Of a stretch of 64,000 nucleotides of DNA, positions 25,413 through 35,391 are shown piece after piece. The notes below the pieces were generated by a model. The model saw only the letters and a program-made list of their open reading frames with translations, ran no database searches and had not been told where the DNA came from. Source of the stretch: Nonomuraea sp. NEAU-A123. Lineage in GTDB: Bacteria; Actinomycetota; Actinomycetes; Streptosporangiales; Streptosporangiaceae. The position numbers and the translations under genes were made by a program. Each line of letters begins with the position of its first letter. Positions within the stretch are counted from its first letter, which is position 1. The stretch lies in the NCBI RefSeq assembly GCF_018603905.1, contig NZ_JAHFZZ010000010.1, positions 1-64,000 on the forward strand, read 5' to 3'.

Positions 25413-25646
25413 TTACTCGATGACCTTAAAGATGAACGGCGCGACCAGGCCGAGCAGAGCGAGGGCCTCGGTGAGAACGAAGCCGAGGAGCATGTTCTGG
25501 CGGATCAGGCCGTACGCCTCCGGCTGGCGCGCGATGGCCTGCACGCCCTGACCGAAGATGATGCCGACGCCGACGCCAGGGCCGATGGCGGCGAGACCGT
25601 AACCGATCGCAGTGACGTTGCCAGAGACCTGAGCGAGAACATACAT
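25413..25646 (-). CDS. atpE: Orphan F0F1-type ATP synthase c subunit
   Basis: 77 residues forming the c-ring hairpin: helix 1 is Gly-rich (IGYGLAAIGPGVGVGIIFG), the polar loop is ARQPE, and helix 2 carries the proton-binding glutamate in LTEALALLGLV. AAAGGGAAC precedes ATG 25646. All functional residues are present, yet no other ATP synthase gene is nearby, whereas atpE normally sits in the atp operon between atpB and atpF. Either an extra copy or a relocated gene. Confidence 0.9.
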   Translation of the reverse strand: MYVLAQVSGNVTAIGYGLAAIGPGVGVGIIFGQGVQAIARQPEAYGLIRQNMLLGFVLTEALALLGLVAPFIFKVIE

Positions 25647-25907
25647 TGCAGTTCCCTTTCTGAGCGTCCGGTGAAGCGCAGTATCACGGTTACGACCATT
25701 ACTTCACGCGGACAGCGGCGAAAGGAATATTCGGTCACACCAAGTTTGTACGGAATTACTCGTCAATAAACGCGCTAGACAAACCGGTTTGCGTGTTTCG
25801 CCGTCCAGACCTGGCCGGAAGGACCCCGGCCAACGCGACCTTGGCCTTCGCCGCCCGTTACTGGACCTGCAGCTCGCACCCGATGACGGTGCTACCGGGC
25901 TCTGGGC
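25647..25907. other. Intergenic stretch without a gene
   Basis: 261 bases. It contains a palindrome CAAACCGGTTTG (25780-25791) and a small GC hairpin near 25823-25841. Presumably it holds the promoter of the orphan c-subunit gene on the minus strand. Nothing codes convincingly. Confidence 0.4.
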
Positions 25908-26219
25908 TCACGGCGCGAATACCTCGCCGTAATCCTCCTCGGGCAAGGGCCGGCCCGCCTGCGCGGCCAAAGCCGGATCGGCGAGGATTCGGGCGGTCGC
26001 TCGCCATTCAGCGGTGATCCGATGCAATGTGGCATACACATCGAGGTTTACGACATCGCGAGTGCTGTCGACGATGTCGCGGACGAACTCCTGGCGCTCG
26101 ACGTCCGAGAGATGGCGAACCCACGGGAAGACCACCGCCAAAGCCCCCTCATCGCTCGTGACCAGTGCGCGTTTTGAGTGCTTCGAGAGATCGCGGAAAG
26201 ACACGGTAGGTGTGGCCAT
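25908..26219 (-). CDS. Antitoxin-like protein with probable internal deletion
   Basis: 103 residues. The start MATPTVSFRDLSKHSKR matches the opening of a Phd-like antitoxin family that I recall from actinomycetes. It then jumps to VFPWVRHLSDVERQEFVRDI and EWRATARILADPALA, the family's C-terminal part. Full members have about 60 more residues between (the strand region with a VTRRD-type motif). The frame is intact. No toxin gene is adjacent. Function of the shortened form is doubtful. Confidence 0.55.
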   Translation of the reverse strand: MATPTVSFRDLSKHSKRALVTSDEGALAVVFPWVRHLSDVERQEFVRDIVDSTRDVVNLDVYATLHRITAEWRATARILADPALAAQAGRPLPEEDYGEVFAP

Positions 26220-26361
26220 GCCGCACTCTACTTCGGCATGAATTCCGATGCCCGAAGATTGCGATCATTCCGGCCGCCGCTGCCCTGCCTGCCAGTGGAC
26301 GCGCTCAGGCCAAGGGTCCGCCTGCGTTCAGAAGGGCGCCCGAGCGTAGCAAGGACCATGC

Positions 26362-26401
26362 CTTTGTGGGGGTGTGGGGGGCGCCGAGCCCCCCCACAAA
26401 G
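26362..26401 (-). terminator. Strong GC hairpin downstream of hom
   Basis: CTTTGTGGGGG (26362-26372) pairs perfectly with CCCCCACAAAG (26391-26401), and a competing pairing exists inside through GTGGGGGGC. It lies 54 bases past the hom stop on the minus strand. There is no T-tract, as often in GC-rich actinomycetes. Confidence 0.65.
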
Positions 26402-26454
26402 CACTGCCCGAGCTTCCGAAAGCGCGGAGCGCCCTCCTGGGAGGACCTTGCTTG

Positions 26455-27744
26455 TCAGAGGTCGCCTTCGACCCGCATCACGCTGGCCACGGCCCGGACG
26501 ATGTCGAGGTCCCGGAGTTCTTCCATGGTCGCCGAGAGTGCCGCGTCAGTGGCTCGGTGGGTCACGATGACGAGTTGGGCGTCGTCCCCGTGCCCCTCCT
26601 GCCGCACCGTCTGGATCGACACGTCATGCTTGGCGAACAGGTCGGCCACCCGAGCCAGCACGCCCGGCTTGTCCGCCACGTCCAGCGCCACATGGCACCG
26701 CGTCACGGTCTCCCCCATGGGATGCACGGGCAGGTCGGCGTACGTCGACTCCGCGGGGGCGCGGGTGCCCGCCAGGCGGTTGCGGGCCACTGCCACCAGG
26801 TCGCCGAGGACCGCCGAGGCCGTCGGTGCGCCGCCCGCGCCCTTGCCGTAGAACATGAGCTGCCCCGCCGACGCCGCCTCCACGAAGACCGCGTTGTACG
26901 CCTCACGTACCCCGGCCAGCGGGTGTGTCCGGGGGATCATCGCCGGGTAGACCCGGACCCCGATCGAGCGGCCGTCGTCGGAGCGGGCGCAGATGGCCAG
27001 CAGCTTGATGACGTAGCCCATGGCCTTGGCCGAGGCCACGTCGGTAGCGGTGATCTCGGTGATGCCCTCGCGGTGCACCTCCGCCGCCGTCACCCGGCTG
27101 TGGAAGGCCAGGCCGGCCAGGATCGCGGCCTTGGCGGCGGCGTCGAAGCCCTCGATGTCGGCGGTGGGGTCGGCCTCGGCGTAGCCGAGCGTCTGGGCCT
27201 CCTCGAGGGCGTCGGTGAACGAGGCGCCCGTGGAGTCCATCTTGTCGAGGATGTAGTTGGTGGTGCCGTTCACGATGCCGAGGACCTGTTTGACGTGGTC
27301 GCCGGCGAGCGACTCACGCAGCGGGCGCAGCAGCGGGATGGCGCCGGCCACGCTGGCCTCGAAGTAGAGGTCGGCGCCGCCCACGCGGGCGGCCTCGTGC
27401 AGGGTCGCGCCGTCCTCGGCGAGCAGGGCCTTGTTGGCGGTGACCACCGACTTGCCCCCGGACAGGGCGGACACGATCAGCGATCGGGCGGGCTCGATGC
27501 CGCCGATGACCTCGATCACGACGTCGACGTCGTCGCGGGTGACCAGTGACTCGGCGTCGGTGGTCAGCAGCTCGGGAGCCACGTCGACGTCGCGTTTGCG
27601 GCCCATCCGGCGTACGGCCACACCGGCCAGTTCGAGCGGCGCCCCGATGCGGGCGGCCAGGTCGTCGCCCTGCTCGTGCATCAGCCGGATGACCTGCGAG
27701 CCCACCACCCCGCAGCCCAGCAGGGCCACTTTCAGCGGTTTCAC
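26455..27744 (-). CDS. hom: Homoserine dehydrogenase
   Basis: 429 residues. Converts aspartate semialdehyde to homoserine, the branch towards threonine and methionine. NAD(P) loop VALLGCGVVGSQV (7-19), catalytic domain with GIVNGTTNYILDKM and EADPTADIEGFDAAAK, and a C-terminal ACT domain (about 350-429: VALDVADKPGVLARVADLF) that typically gives feedback control by threonine. The GTG start at 27744 overlaps the lysA stop (GTGA), so the two are translationally coupled. thrC, usually next, lies over 20 kb away. Confidence 0.96.
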   Translation of the reverse strand: MKPLKVALLGCGVVGSQVIRLMHEQGDDLAARIGAPLELAGVAVRRMGRKRDVDVAPELLTTDAESLVTRDDVDVVIEVIGGIEPARSLIVSALSGGKSVVTANKALLAEDGATLHEAARVGGADLYFEASVAGAIPLLRPLRESLAGDHVKQVLGIVNGTTNYILDKMDSTGASFTDALEEAQTLGYAEADPTADIEGFDAAAKAAILAGLAFHSRVTAAEVHREGITEITATDVASAKAMGYVIKLLAICARSDDGRSIGVRVYPAMIPRTHPLAGVREAYNAVFVEAASAGQLMFYGKGAGGAPTASAVLGDLVAVARNRLAGTRAPAESTYADLPVHPMGETVTRCHVALDVADKPGVLARVADLFAKHDVSIQTVRQEGHGDDAQLVIVTHRATDAALSATMEELRDLDIVRAVASVMRVEGDL

Positions 27745-29123
27745 AACTGCCCCCTCAACAGGTCGTCCTCGGTCTCGCCCCGCACGATGACGCGCGCCTC
27801 GCCGTTGGTGACGGACACCACGGCGGGCTTGGGCAGATAGTTGTAGTTGCTGGCCAGCGACCGGCAGTATGCCCCGGTGGCCGCGATGGCGATCAGGTCG
27901 CCCGGCGCGAGGTCGGCGGGCAGGAAGCAGTCGCGCACGATGATGTCGCCGCTCTCGCAGTGCTTGCCGACGATGCGGCTGAGCATGGGCTCGGCGGAGC
28001 TGTCGCGGCTGGCCAGCACGGCGGTGTATTCGGCGCCGTAGAGCGCGGTGCGCACGTTGTCGCTCATGCCCCCGTCGACGCTGACGTACGTGCGCAGCCC
28101 CTCGACGTCCTTGACGGTCCCGACCTCGTAGAGCGTGATCCCGCCAGGCCCGACGATAGTGCGGCCGGGCTCCACGGTCAGCTTCGGCACCGGCAGCCCG
28201 GCGTCGGTGCAGACCTTGGTGACGATCCCGCGCAGGCCGTCGGCGATCTCCTTGATGTCGGGGGCCTCGTCGCCCTCGATGTAGGCGATGCCGTAGCCGC
28301 CGCCCAGGTCGAGCTCGGGCAGCACCACGTCGTGCTCGTCCTTGATCTGCACGAGCAGCGTGGCCAGGCGGCGCGCCGCCACCTCGAACCCGGCCGTGTC
28401 GACGATCTGCGAACCGATGTGCGAGTGGAGCCCGACGAGCTCCAGCGCGGGCAGCGCGAGGATGCGGCGTACGGCCTCGGCGGCGGCCCCGCTGTTGAGC
28501 GACAGCCCGAACTTCTGGTCGTCGTGCGCGGTGGCGATGAACTCGTGCGTGTGCGCCTCGACCCCGGTCGTCACCCGGATCATGACCTTGGGCCGCGTGC
28601 CGTACTTCTCAGCGAGGAACCCGAGCCGGGCGATCTCCTCGTAGGAGTCGACGACGATGTGCCCGACACCCGCCTCCAGCGCCCTGGACAGCTCGGCGAC
28701 CGACTTGTTGTTGCCGTGCAGCGTGATGCGCGAGGCCGGGAATCCGACGCTGAGCGCGACCGCCAGCTCGCCGCCGCTGGCCACGTCGAGGCCGAGGCCC
28801 TCGTCCTGGAGCCAGCGGACGATCTCCTTGCACAGGAACGCCTTGCCGGCGTAGTGGACCTCGGAGCCCGCGAAGGCCGTGGCGTAGTCGCGCATGCGGG
28901 AGCGCACGTCGTCCTCGTCGAGCACGTAAAGGGGCGTGCCGTGCTCGACGGCCAGATCGCGGACGTCCACGCCGCCGATCGTGAGCGCGCCATCGGTCCG
29001 GCTCGACGTTCGCGGCCAGATCGCGGGATTGATCCGGTTGAGGTCGGCAGGCGCCAGCGGAGGGCGCTCATGGGGCAGCATCTCAGCGTGCCGGTCCCCG
29101 GCGGGATGGACGAATCGACTCAC
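27741..29123 (-). CDS. lysA: Diaminopimelate decarboxylase
   Basis: 460 residues from GTG 29123, chosen because SRFVHPAGDRHAEMLPHERP matches the family's usual N-terminus; an in-frame ATG at 29189 is less likely. PLP lysine in YAGKAF (Lys94). Further family motifs are LDLGGGYGIAY, TVEPGRTIVG and CESGDIIVRD. It makes lysine from meso-diaminopimelate. Coupled to hom downstream, with nrtL upstream on the same strand. Confidence 0.96.
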   Translation of the reverse strand: MSRFVHPAGDRHAEMLPHERPPLAPADLNRINPAIWPRTSSRTDGALTIGGVDVRDLAVEHGTPLYVLDEDDVRSRMRDYATAFAGSEVHYAGKAFLCKEIVRWLQDEGLGLDVASGGELAVALSVGFPASRITLHGNNKSVAELSRALEAGVGHIVVDSYEEIARLGFLAEKYGTRPKVMIRVTTGVEAHTHEFIATAHDDQKFGLSLNSGAAAEAVRRILALPALELVGLHSHIGSQIVDTAGFEVAARRLATLLVQIKDEHDVVLPELDLGGGYGIAYIEGDEAPDIKEIADGLRGIVTKVCTDAGLPVPKLTVEPGRTIVGPGGITLYEVGTVKDVEGLRTYVSVDGGMSDNVRTALYGAEYTAVLASRDSSAEPMLSRIVGKHCESGDIIVRDCFLPADLAPGDLIAIAATGAYCRSLASNYNYLPKPAVVSVTNGEARVIVRGETEDDLLRGQL

Positions 29124-29189
29124 CCGATCGAGGCTATCGGACCCGTCGAACCCCCCGGACCCGCTGCCCACGTATCGAGACGCGATCAA

Positions 29190-29244
29190 GCTCCAGAAGG
29201 GATATTTTTACGATTTTTCGCCATTTGGCCGGATATTTTGCCAA
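29190..29244. promoter_or_regulatory. AT-rich spacer before lysA
   Basis: Between nrtL and lysA lies an unusually AT-rich patch with two related copies of a TGGC-A/G-AAAA-ATC word on the minus strand, roughly 20 bases apart. It may hold the lysA-hom promoter. No -35/-10 pair was fixed. Confidence 0.4.
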
Positions 29245-29856
29245 TCACAGCCGGTCCGGTCCCGGCAACACCTTGAGCACGGCCGCCGCCAGCCGGACGC
29301 GCGCCGTGTGCACCGGTGCGGGCCGATCGTCTCCCACGGGTACGGCGGGCGCCAGCTCATGGGCGTCGTGGTAGGCCGTCGCCAGCCGTACCAGATAGGT
29401 CTCCCACCCCGGAGCCCTGCTCAGCCGCCGCCCCGGCAGCTCGGCCAGCACCCGCAGCACGGCGCGGTCGCGTGAATCGGCGAGCAGCTCCGGCTGGAAG
29501 GGCCCGGCGGGGACGCCCAGGTCACGGGCCCACCGCTGGACGGCCGCCGCACGCGCGTGCCCGTAGCGGACGACGAAGCCCGGGTTCGCCCACGTACGAG
29601 GGAAATCCGGCCAGGGGTCCGGAACGTCGACCGGCTCCACCGAGTCCACCAGCGCCCCCGGCAGCTCCACGACGATCCGCAGAAACCCGTTGTCCAGCAC
29701 CTCCACGGAGGAGACACCACGCAGCCGCGCCGCCAGCAAGGCGGGCGGGACGCCGCGACGGAGCGCGGCGGCCGAGACGTAGACCGCCTCCCGCTCCCAC
29801 GTCCCCTCCGGCACCGGCGGCTCCCCCAGCACCTCAGCGAGCTGCTCCGGCGTCAT
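29245..29856 (-). CDS. nrtL: ArgS-related DALR anticodon-binding protein
   Basis: 203 residues resembling the C-terminal anticodon-binding domain of arginyl-tRNA synthetase without the catalytic core: VRYGHARAAAVQRWARDLGV and LRVLAELPG, then LVRLATAYHDAHELAPA and ARVRLAAAVLKVLPG. NrtL is a known actinobacterial family encoded next to lysA. No HIGH or KMSKS motif, so it cannot charge tRNA. The role is unclear. Confidence 0.85.
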   Translation of the reverse strand: MTPEQLAEVLGEPPVPEGTWEREAVYVSAAALRRGVPPALLAARLRGVSSVEVLDNGFLRIVVELPGALVDSVEPVDVPDPWPDFPRTWANPGFVVRYGHARAAAVQRWARDLGVPAGPFQPELLADSRDRAVLRVLAELPGRRLSRAPGWETYLVRLATAYHDAHELAPAVPVGDDRPAPVHTARVRLAAAVLKVLPGPDRL

Positions 29857-29877
29857 GAGGCTCGTACCTCAGTACAG

Positions 29878-31725
29878 CTAGATGAGCGCGTGCGGCTCAG
29901 CCGAGCCGTACTCGACCAGTTGCGCGGCCCCCAGCAGCCACCGGTCCTCCTCGCGCACCCGCACGTAGCCGAACCGGTCGGCCGAGAAGACCTTGATCCC
30001 GTCGGCCCGGCACTGCCGCATCAGCACCTCGTCCCACCCGTCGGTGAGGTCGGCGAACCCGAGCTCCCGCAGCGTGTTGCGGCGCGCCAGCAGCGTGGCC
30101 CCGGCGATCTCCGGCAGGTAGGAGTATTCGGCGTCCGGCTGCTTGAGCAGCGTCACCTGCGGCTTGCGGAGGTGGGCGTAGAAGGCGGCCTTGCCGACGA
30201 TGTCCGCCGTGCCGAACAGGAACGCCCTGCGCAGGTCGGCCAGGTAGTGGGCGCCGTAGACGTCGCGCGGGTCCATCACCGCGACCAGGTCGCCCTCGCA
30301 CAGGTCGAGGCCGTGGTTGAGCATGGCGCCCGTGCTGGCGGCCGGATCGAGGTCGCGGAAGACCACGTCGACGCCGGTCAGGACCTCGCGGACGCGCTGC
30401 TCGGCCCCGCGCCAGGCGAACACCACCACCTGGGTGACCCCCGACTGCCGGGCCACCTGGGCCAGCGCGTGCTCCAGCAGCGCCGAGTCGGGCACGGGCA
30501 GCAGCACCGAGGTGTTCAGGGTGGCGCGTACGGCGGGCAGGCCGATGGCCTCCAGCAGTTCGTCGGTCCGCTCGGACATCGTGCCGGTGGCGTGGGCGCG
30601 GCGCAGGGCGACGTGGGCCCGGCGAGCGTCGGGCTCGGTGCCGATCGAGGTGCCGCACGCCGCGAGCTCGGCCAGCACCCACTGCGGGGTGCCGGGCGGG
30701 CAGTCGACGGCGGCCGGCCACCGGTAGGAGGTCAGCACGTCGGGATAGGTCAGGTGCTCGGGCAGGAGCTGGTCGAGCGTCAGCACGCGGTCGATCCGGC
30801 CACCCGCCAGCGGGATCGGGTTGTGCACGCGCGGCTGCACCCCGAAGTGCAGGCGCGGCCAGCCCACGGTGAGGTCGTTGGTGAAACGGTGCTCGAACAG
30901 CTCCGCGGCGGCCGCGTAAGGGGCGGCGTCGCCCTGCGTGTGCCAGAACACCGTGCGGATGCCCCGCTCGGCGCACCAGGCCAGCAGGCCCTTGAGCCCC
31001 TCACCCGGCTCGCCGGTGATCTCCTCGGCCCAGGGCCCCCGCGTGACCGACTCGACCACCAGCAGGTGGGGCACCTCCAGGGGCAGCACCCTGGCGAAGT
31101 CGCGCGGCGTGAAGCCGGTCGTCTGCCGCCACTCGTAGCGCAGCAGCGCCTCGGTGTGCGGGTCGGCGATCACCGCGGCGGTGAGGTGCGGGCGGGTGTT
31201 GGGGCCGGTGGGCACGCGGAACGGCTTGAGCCTGAACGAGGCGCCGTTGAGCGTGCGGACGGAGGTGGTGGCCTGATAGGCGGCGCCGGGCCGCTCGTCC
31301 TTGTCCTGGGCCAGGACGGCGATGGGCTTGCGCTTGGGCGCGACGGGCCGTTTGACCGGCTTGGCGGCGCCCTTGAGACCTCTGGCCAGGCGGACCGGGT
31401 TGCTCTTGCCGGTCTTGATCGCGTCGCCGAGTCTGTTCCAGCGGGCCACCTTGATCGAGGAGAGCTTCCAGTTGGCCACCTCGGCCTGGAAGCGCTGCTC
31501 GGCGAGCTCCTTGCGGAGCTTCTCCGCGGTGGCGCGCTCGCTCTCCAGCCGCTCCTCCGCGTCGGTGAGCCGCTCGGTGAGGGCCTTGGCCTCAGCGGCG
31601 TGGTGCTCGGCCTCCACGAGCCGCGCCTGGGCCGCGTCCAGCAGCCTGGCCAGCTCGGCCGCGTGCTCGGCCTGGACGATCGCATCACGTAGCGCTCGCC
31701 TAGTGCTCTCCAGCTCAGTGCTCAC
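29878..31725 (-). CDS. Coiled-coil glycosyltransferase-like protein with altered metal motif
   Basis: 615 residues. Residues 1-95 are a coiled coil (LTERLTDAEERLESERATAEKLRKEL), followed by a basic linker. The middle (about 170-400) resembles CgeB/YkvP-type spore glycosyltransferases (FWHTQGDAAPYAAAAELFEH, VLTSYRWPAAVDCPPGTPQ). The last third is GT2-like (VVVFAWRGAEQRVREVL, GAMLNHGLDLCEGDLVAVMDPRDVYG). The usual Asp-X-Asp position reads DPRD. Likely part of the same glycan machinery as the 6-16 kb island. Substrate unknown. Confidence 0.78.
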   Translation of the reverse strand: MSTELESTRRALRDAIVQAEHAAELARLLDAAQARLVEAEHHAAEAKALTERLTDAEERLESERATAEKLRKELAEQRFQAEVANWKLSSIKVARWNRLGDAIKTGKSNPVRLARGLKGAAKPVKRPVAPKRKPIAVLAQDKDERPGAAYQATTSVRTLNGASFRLKPFRVPTGPNTRPHLTAAVIADPHTEALLRYEWRQTTGFTPRDFARVLPLEVPHLLVVESVTRGPWAEEITGEPGEGLKGLLAWCAERGIRTVFWHTQGDAAPYAAAAELFEHRFTNDLTVGWPRLHFGVQPRVHNPIPLAGGRIDRVLTLDQLLPEHLTYPDVLTSYRWPAAVDCPPGTPQWVLAELAACGTSIGTEPDARRAHVALRRAHATGTMSERTDELLEAIGLPAVRATLNTSVLLPVPDSALLEHALAQVARQSGVTQVVVFAWRGAEQRVREVLTGVDVVFRDLDPAASTGAMLNHGLDLCEGDLVAVMDPRDVYGAHYLADLRRAFLFGTADIVGKAAFYAHLRKPQVTLLKQPDAEYSYLPEIAGATLLARRNTLRELGFADLTDGWDEVLMRQCRADGIKVFSADRFGYVRVREEDRWLLGAAQLVEYGSAEPHALI

Positions 31726-31795
31726 CGAGACCTCCGATTCCTAGCCCGGCAAAGGATACTCTTTTGCGGGAAGCGGCTTGAAGGGATGAGATCCG

Positions 31796-33430
31796 GTGCA
31801 GTTCAACGTGCGGCCCTATGTCTGCGGCGGCCTCGGCCGGATCGACACCGTCGTGCTCGGCAAGCTCGCCGCCGCGGGCCCGCGGGTCAGGCCGGCGCTC
31901 CAGACGGCCGAGGCGGCGCTGTTCAGCTCCGCGCCCCTGCCGCCCTATCACCGCGCCGGGGGCTCGTTCGCGTTCTCCTGGGGCGAGCGCCGGCCGTCGG
32001 CTCTCGGCAGCTGGATGACGGTCGCCGAGACGTACGAGACGCCGGGGCTGATCGGCGACGGCTCGCGGGTCACGCTGCACGCGGGCGCGCTCGGGCTGGT
32101 CGATGTCTATTACGTACGGCATGGCGATGCGATCTACTTCTCGTCCCTGATCCAGCCGTTGCTGTCGCTGGTCCCGATCGAGATCGACTGGTCGGCCTGG
32201 GCCTCGATCCTCCAGGTGACGTTCCCGCTCGGCGAGGCCACGCCCTACCAGCGGATCAAGCGGCTGCCGGGGTCGAGCGCGCTGCTGTTCGACGGCGAGC
32301 GGCTGGCCACGGAGCGCGGGCTGCCGCGCTGGCTGCGCAGCGAGCCGTACGAGACGTGGACGAGTGCCCACGAGATCGTGGAGCTCCTGCACGAGGTCTA
32401 CAAGGACTATGACGGGCGCAAGCTGCTCGTGCCGGTCAGCGGCGGCTACGACTCGCGGCTGCTGGCGAGCGTGGCGCGGGCGCGGGGCTTCGACGTGGAG
32501 TCCTGGACGACCAGCCCCGACGACGGCACCGACACCGACATCGCCTTCGCCCGCTCGATCACCCGCGAGCTGGGCATCTCCCACCGGGTGATCACCCAGT
32601 CCGCCGACGCCTACCCGGGCGACGCGGCCGAGGTGGCGCGCCGGCTCGAATATCTGACGCCGCATCACGCCTGGTACGCGCCGTTCGCCAAGGAGGTGCA
32701 CCGGTCGGGCCGGGTGCTGGTCGACGGCCTGGCCGGCGGGCCGCTGCTGAAGAACTTCATGGTGAGCACGGCGGCTCTGGAGGCCGACTCGCAGGCCGAG
32801 CGGTCGGCCGCGGTGCTGAAGTCGCTCAGCCTCGGCGCCCCGTCGCAGCCGTTCCTGTCGGAGGCGGCCAATGCCTGGATGGAGGAGGCCGTGCGCGAGC
32901 AGTTCGCCGCCGCGACCTCCATGCTGCACGGGCACCGGGCCGAGCTGTCGCTGTCGGTGCTGCACACCCGCACCGTGCGGGGCATCGCCCGCTCGGCGGT
33001 CAACCTGGTCGGGCCCGAGGCGTCGTTCGCGGCGCCGTTCATCCACCCCGACTTCTTCGACGCGGCGCTGTCGGTAGGGGTGGCGCGCAAGGACAAGGGC
33101 CGCTTCTATCGAGAGGTGCTGCACGCCGCCAACCCGCGGGTGGCGGCGCTGCCGTCCACGAACGTGGTCAAGCAGCCGCTGCTGCGGGTCCCGCTGCGGT
33201 CCACGGCCGCGCCCGCGCGGGCGTACGCGCACCGCATGCTGGAGACGGTGGCCGCACGGGTGCCTGACCTGCTGTCGGACGAACTGCACATGGTGATCGC
33301 GGGCGGCCCCGACGCGCTGACCCGGTTCAGCGGGTGGAACGACCGGTTCTGGGTCCGCGGGCTGGTGCTCTTCGGGCTCTGGCTGGGCGACTTCGAGAAC
33401 GATCTAGGTGATGTGTCATCCCCTTTCTGA
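31796..33430 (+). CDS. Asparagine-synthase-like ATP-pyrophosphatase protein
   Basis: 544 residues from GTG 31796. The C-terminal half has the PP-loop SGGYDSR (from residue 215) and the family word DGLAGGPLL, marking an Asn_synthase domain that adenylates a carboxylate. The N-terminal half has the form of a glutaminase-like domain (SALLFDGERLA at its end) but begins MQFNVRPYV, not Met-Cys, so the glutamine-hydrolysing cysteine is absent. It may amidate or ligate a carboxylate on a glycan or natural product. Divergent from the coiled-coil glycosyltransferase across 70 bases. Confidence 0.8.
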   Translation: MQFNVRPYVCGGLGRIDTVVLGKLAAAGPRVRPALQTAEAALFSSAPLPPYHRAGGSFAFSWGERRPSALGSWMTVAETYETPGLIGDGSRVTLHAGALGLVDVYYVRHGDAIYFSSLIQPLLSLVPIEIDWSAWASILQVTFPLGEATPYQRIKRLPGSSALLFDGERLATERGLPRWLRSEPYETWTSAHEIVELLHEVYKDYDGRKLLVPVSGGYDSRLLASVARARGFDVESWTTSPDDGTDTDIAFARSITRELGISHRVITQSADAYPGDAAEVARRLEYLTPHHAWYAPFAKEVHRSGRVLVDGLAGGPLLKNFMVSTAALEADSQAERSAAVLKSLSLGAPSQPFLSEAANAWMEEAVREQFAAATSMLHGHRAELSLSVLHTRTVRGIARSAVNLVGPEASFAAPFIHPDFFDAALSVGVARKDKGRFYREVLHAANPRVAALPSTNVVKQPLLRVPLRSTAAPARAYAHRMLETVAARVPDLLSDELHMVIAGGPDALTRFSGWNDRFWVRGLVLFGLWLGDFENDLGDVSSPF

Positions 33431-33690
33431 TGAACTCTCGGTAACATCACGGTTACGCAGTGATCTCGCGGGTATTACAGCGAGCACAGCACAAGCGGGT
33501 TCCGGAAAGCCAACGGGCTGGTAGTGTTCGGCCCGTAAGCGCCGCACAAGCGGGCACCGGGTCACAAATCCGGTCCGTTCAGGGCATGAGGTTCGCAGGG
33601 ATGACGACCTCAGGCGGCGCGGTCACCAGCTAGTAACGCCGGGGAAACCGGTGACTCCGTCCTGCCCACATCTCCTTCTGTGAGCGACAT
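33431..33690 (+). promoter_or_regulatory. treS leader with nested inverted repeats
   Basis: 260 bases upstream of treS. GGGCA (33582-33586) pairs with TGCCC (33663-33667). Inside lie TGAGGT/ACCTCA (33587-33592, 33607-33612) and GTCACC/GGTGAC (33622-33627, 33650-33655), giving a three-way-junction shape. An alternative CCGG/CCGG hairpin (33639-33651) competes with the last stem. A direct repeat GCACAAGCGGG occurs at 33489 and 33544. It might be a regulatory RNA; I could not match it to a known riboswitch. Confidence 0.4.

Positions 33691-35382
<1,692 letters not shown>

Positions 35383-35391
<9 letters not shown>

Noticed and set aside
33640..33670. Cobalamin riboswitch before treS
   Set aside because: GGGGAAACCGGTGACTCCG resembles part of the B12 box, but the remaining conserved elements are missing and trehalose synthesis has no cobalamin link.
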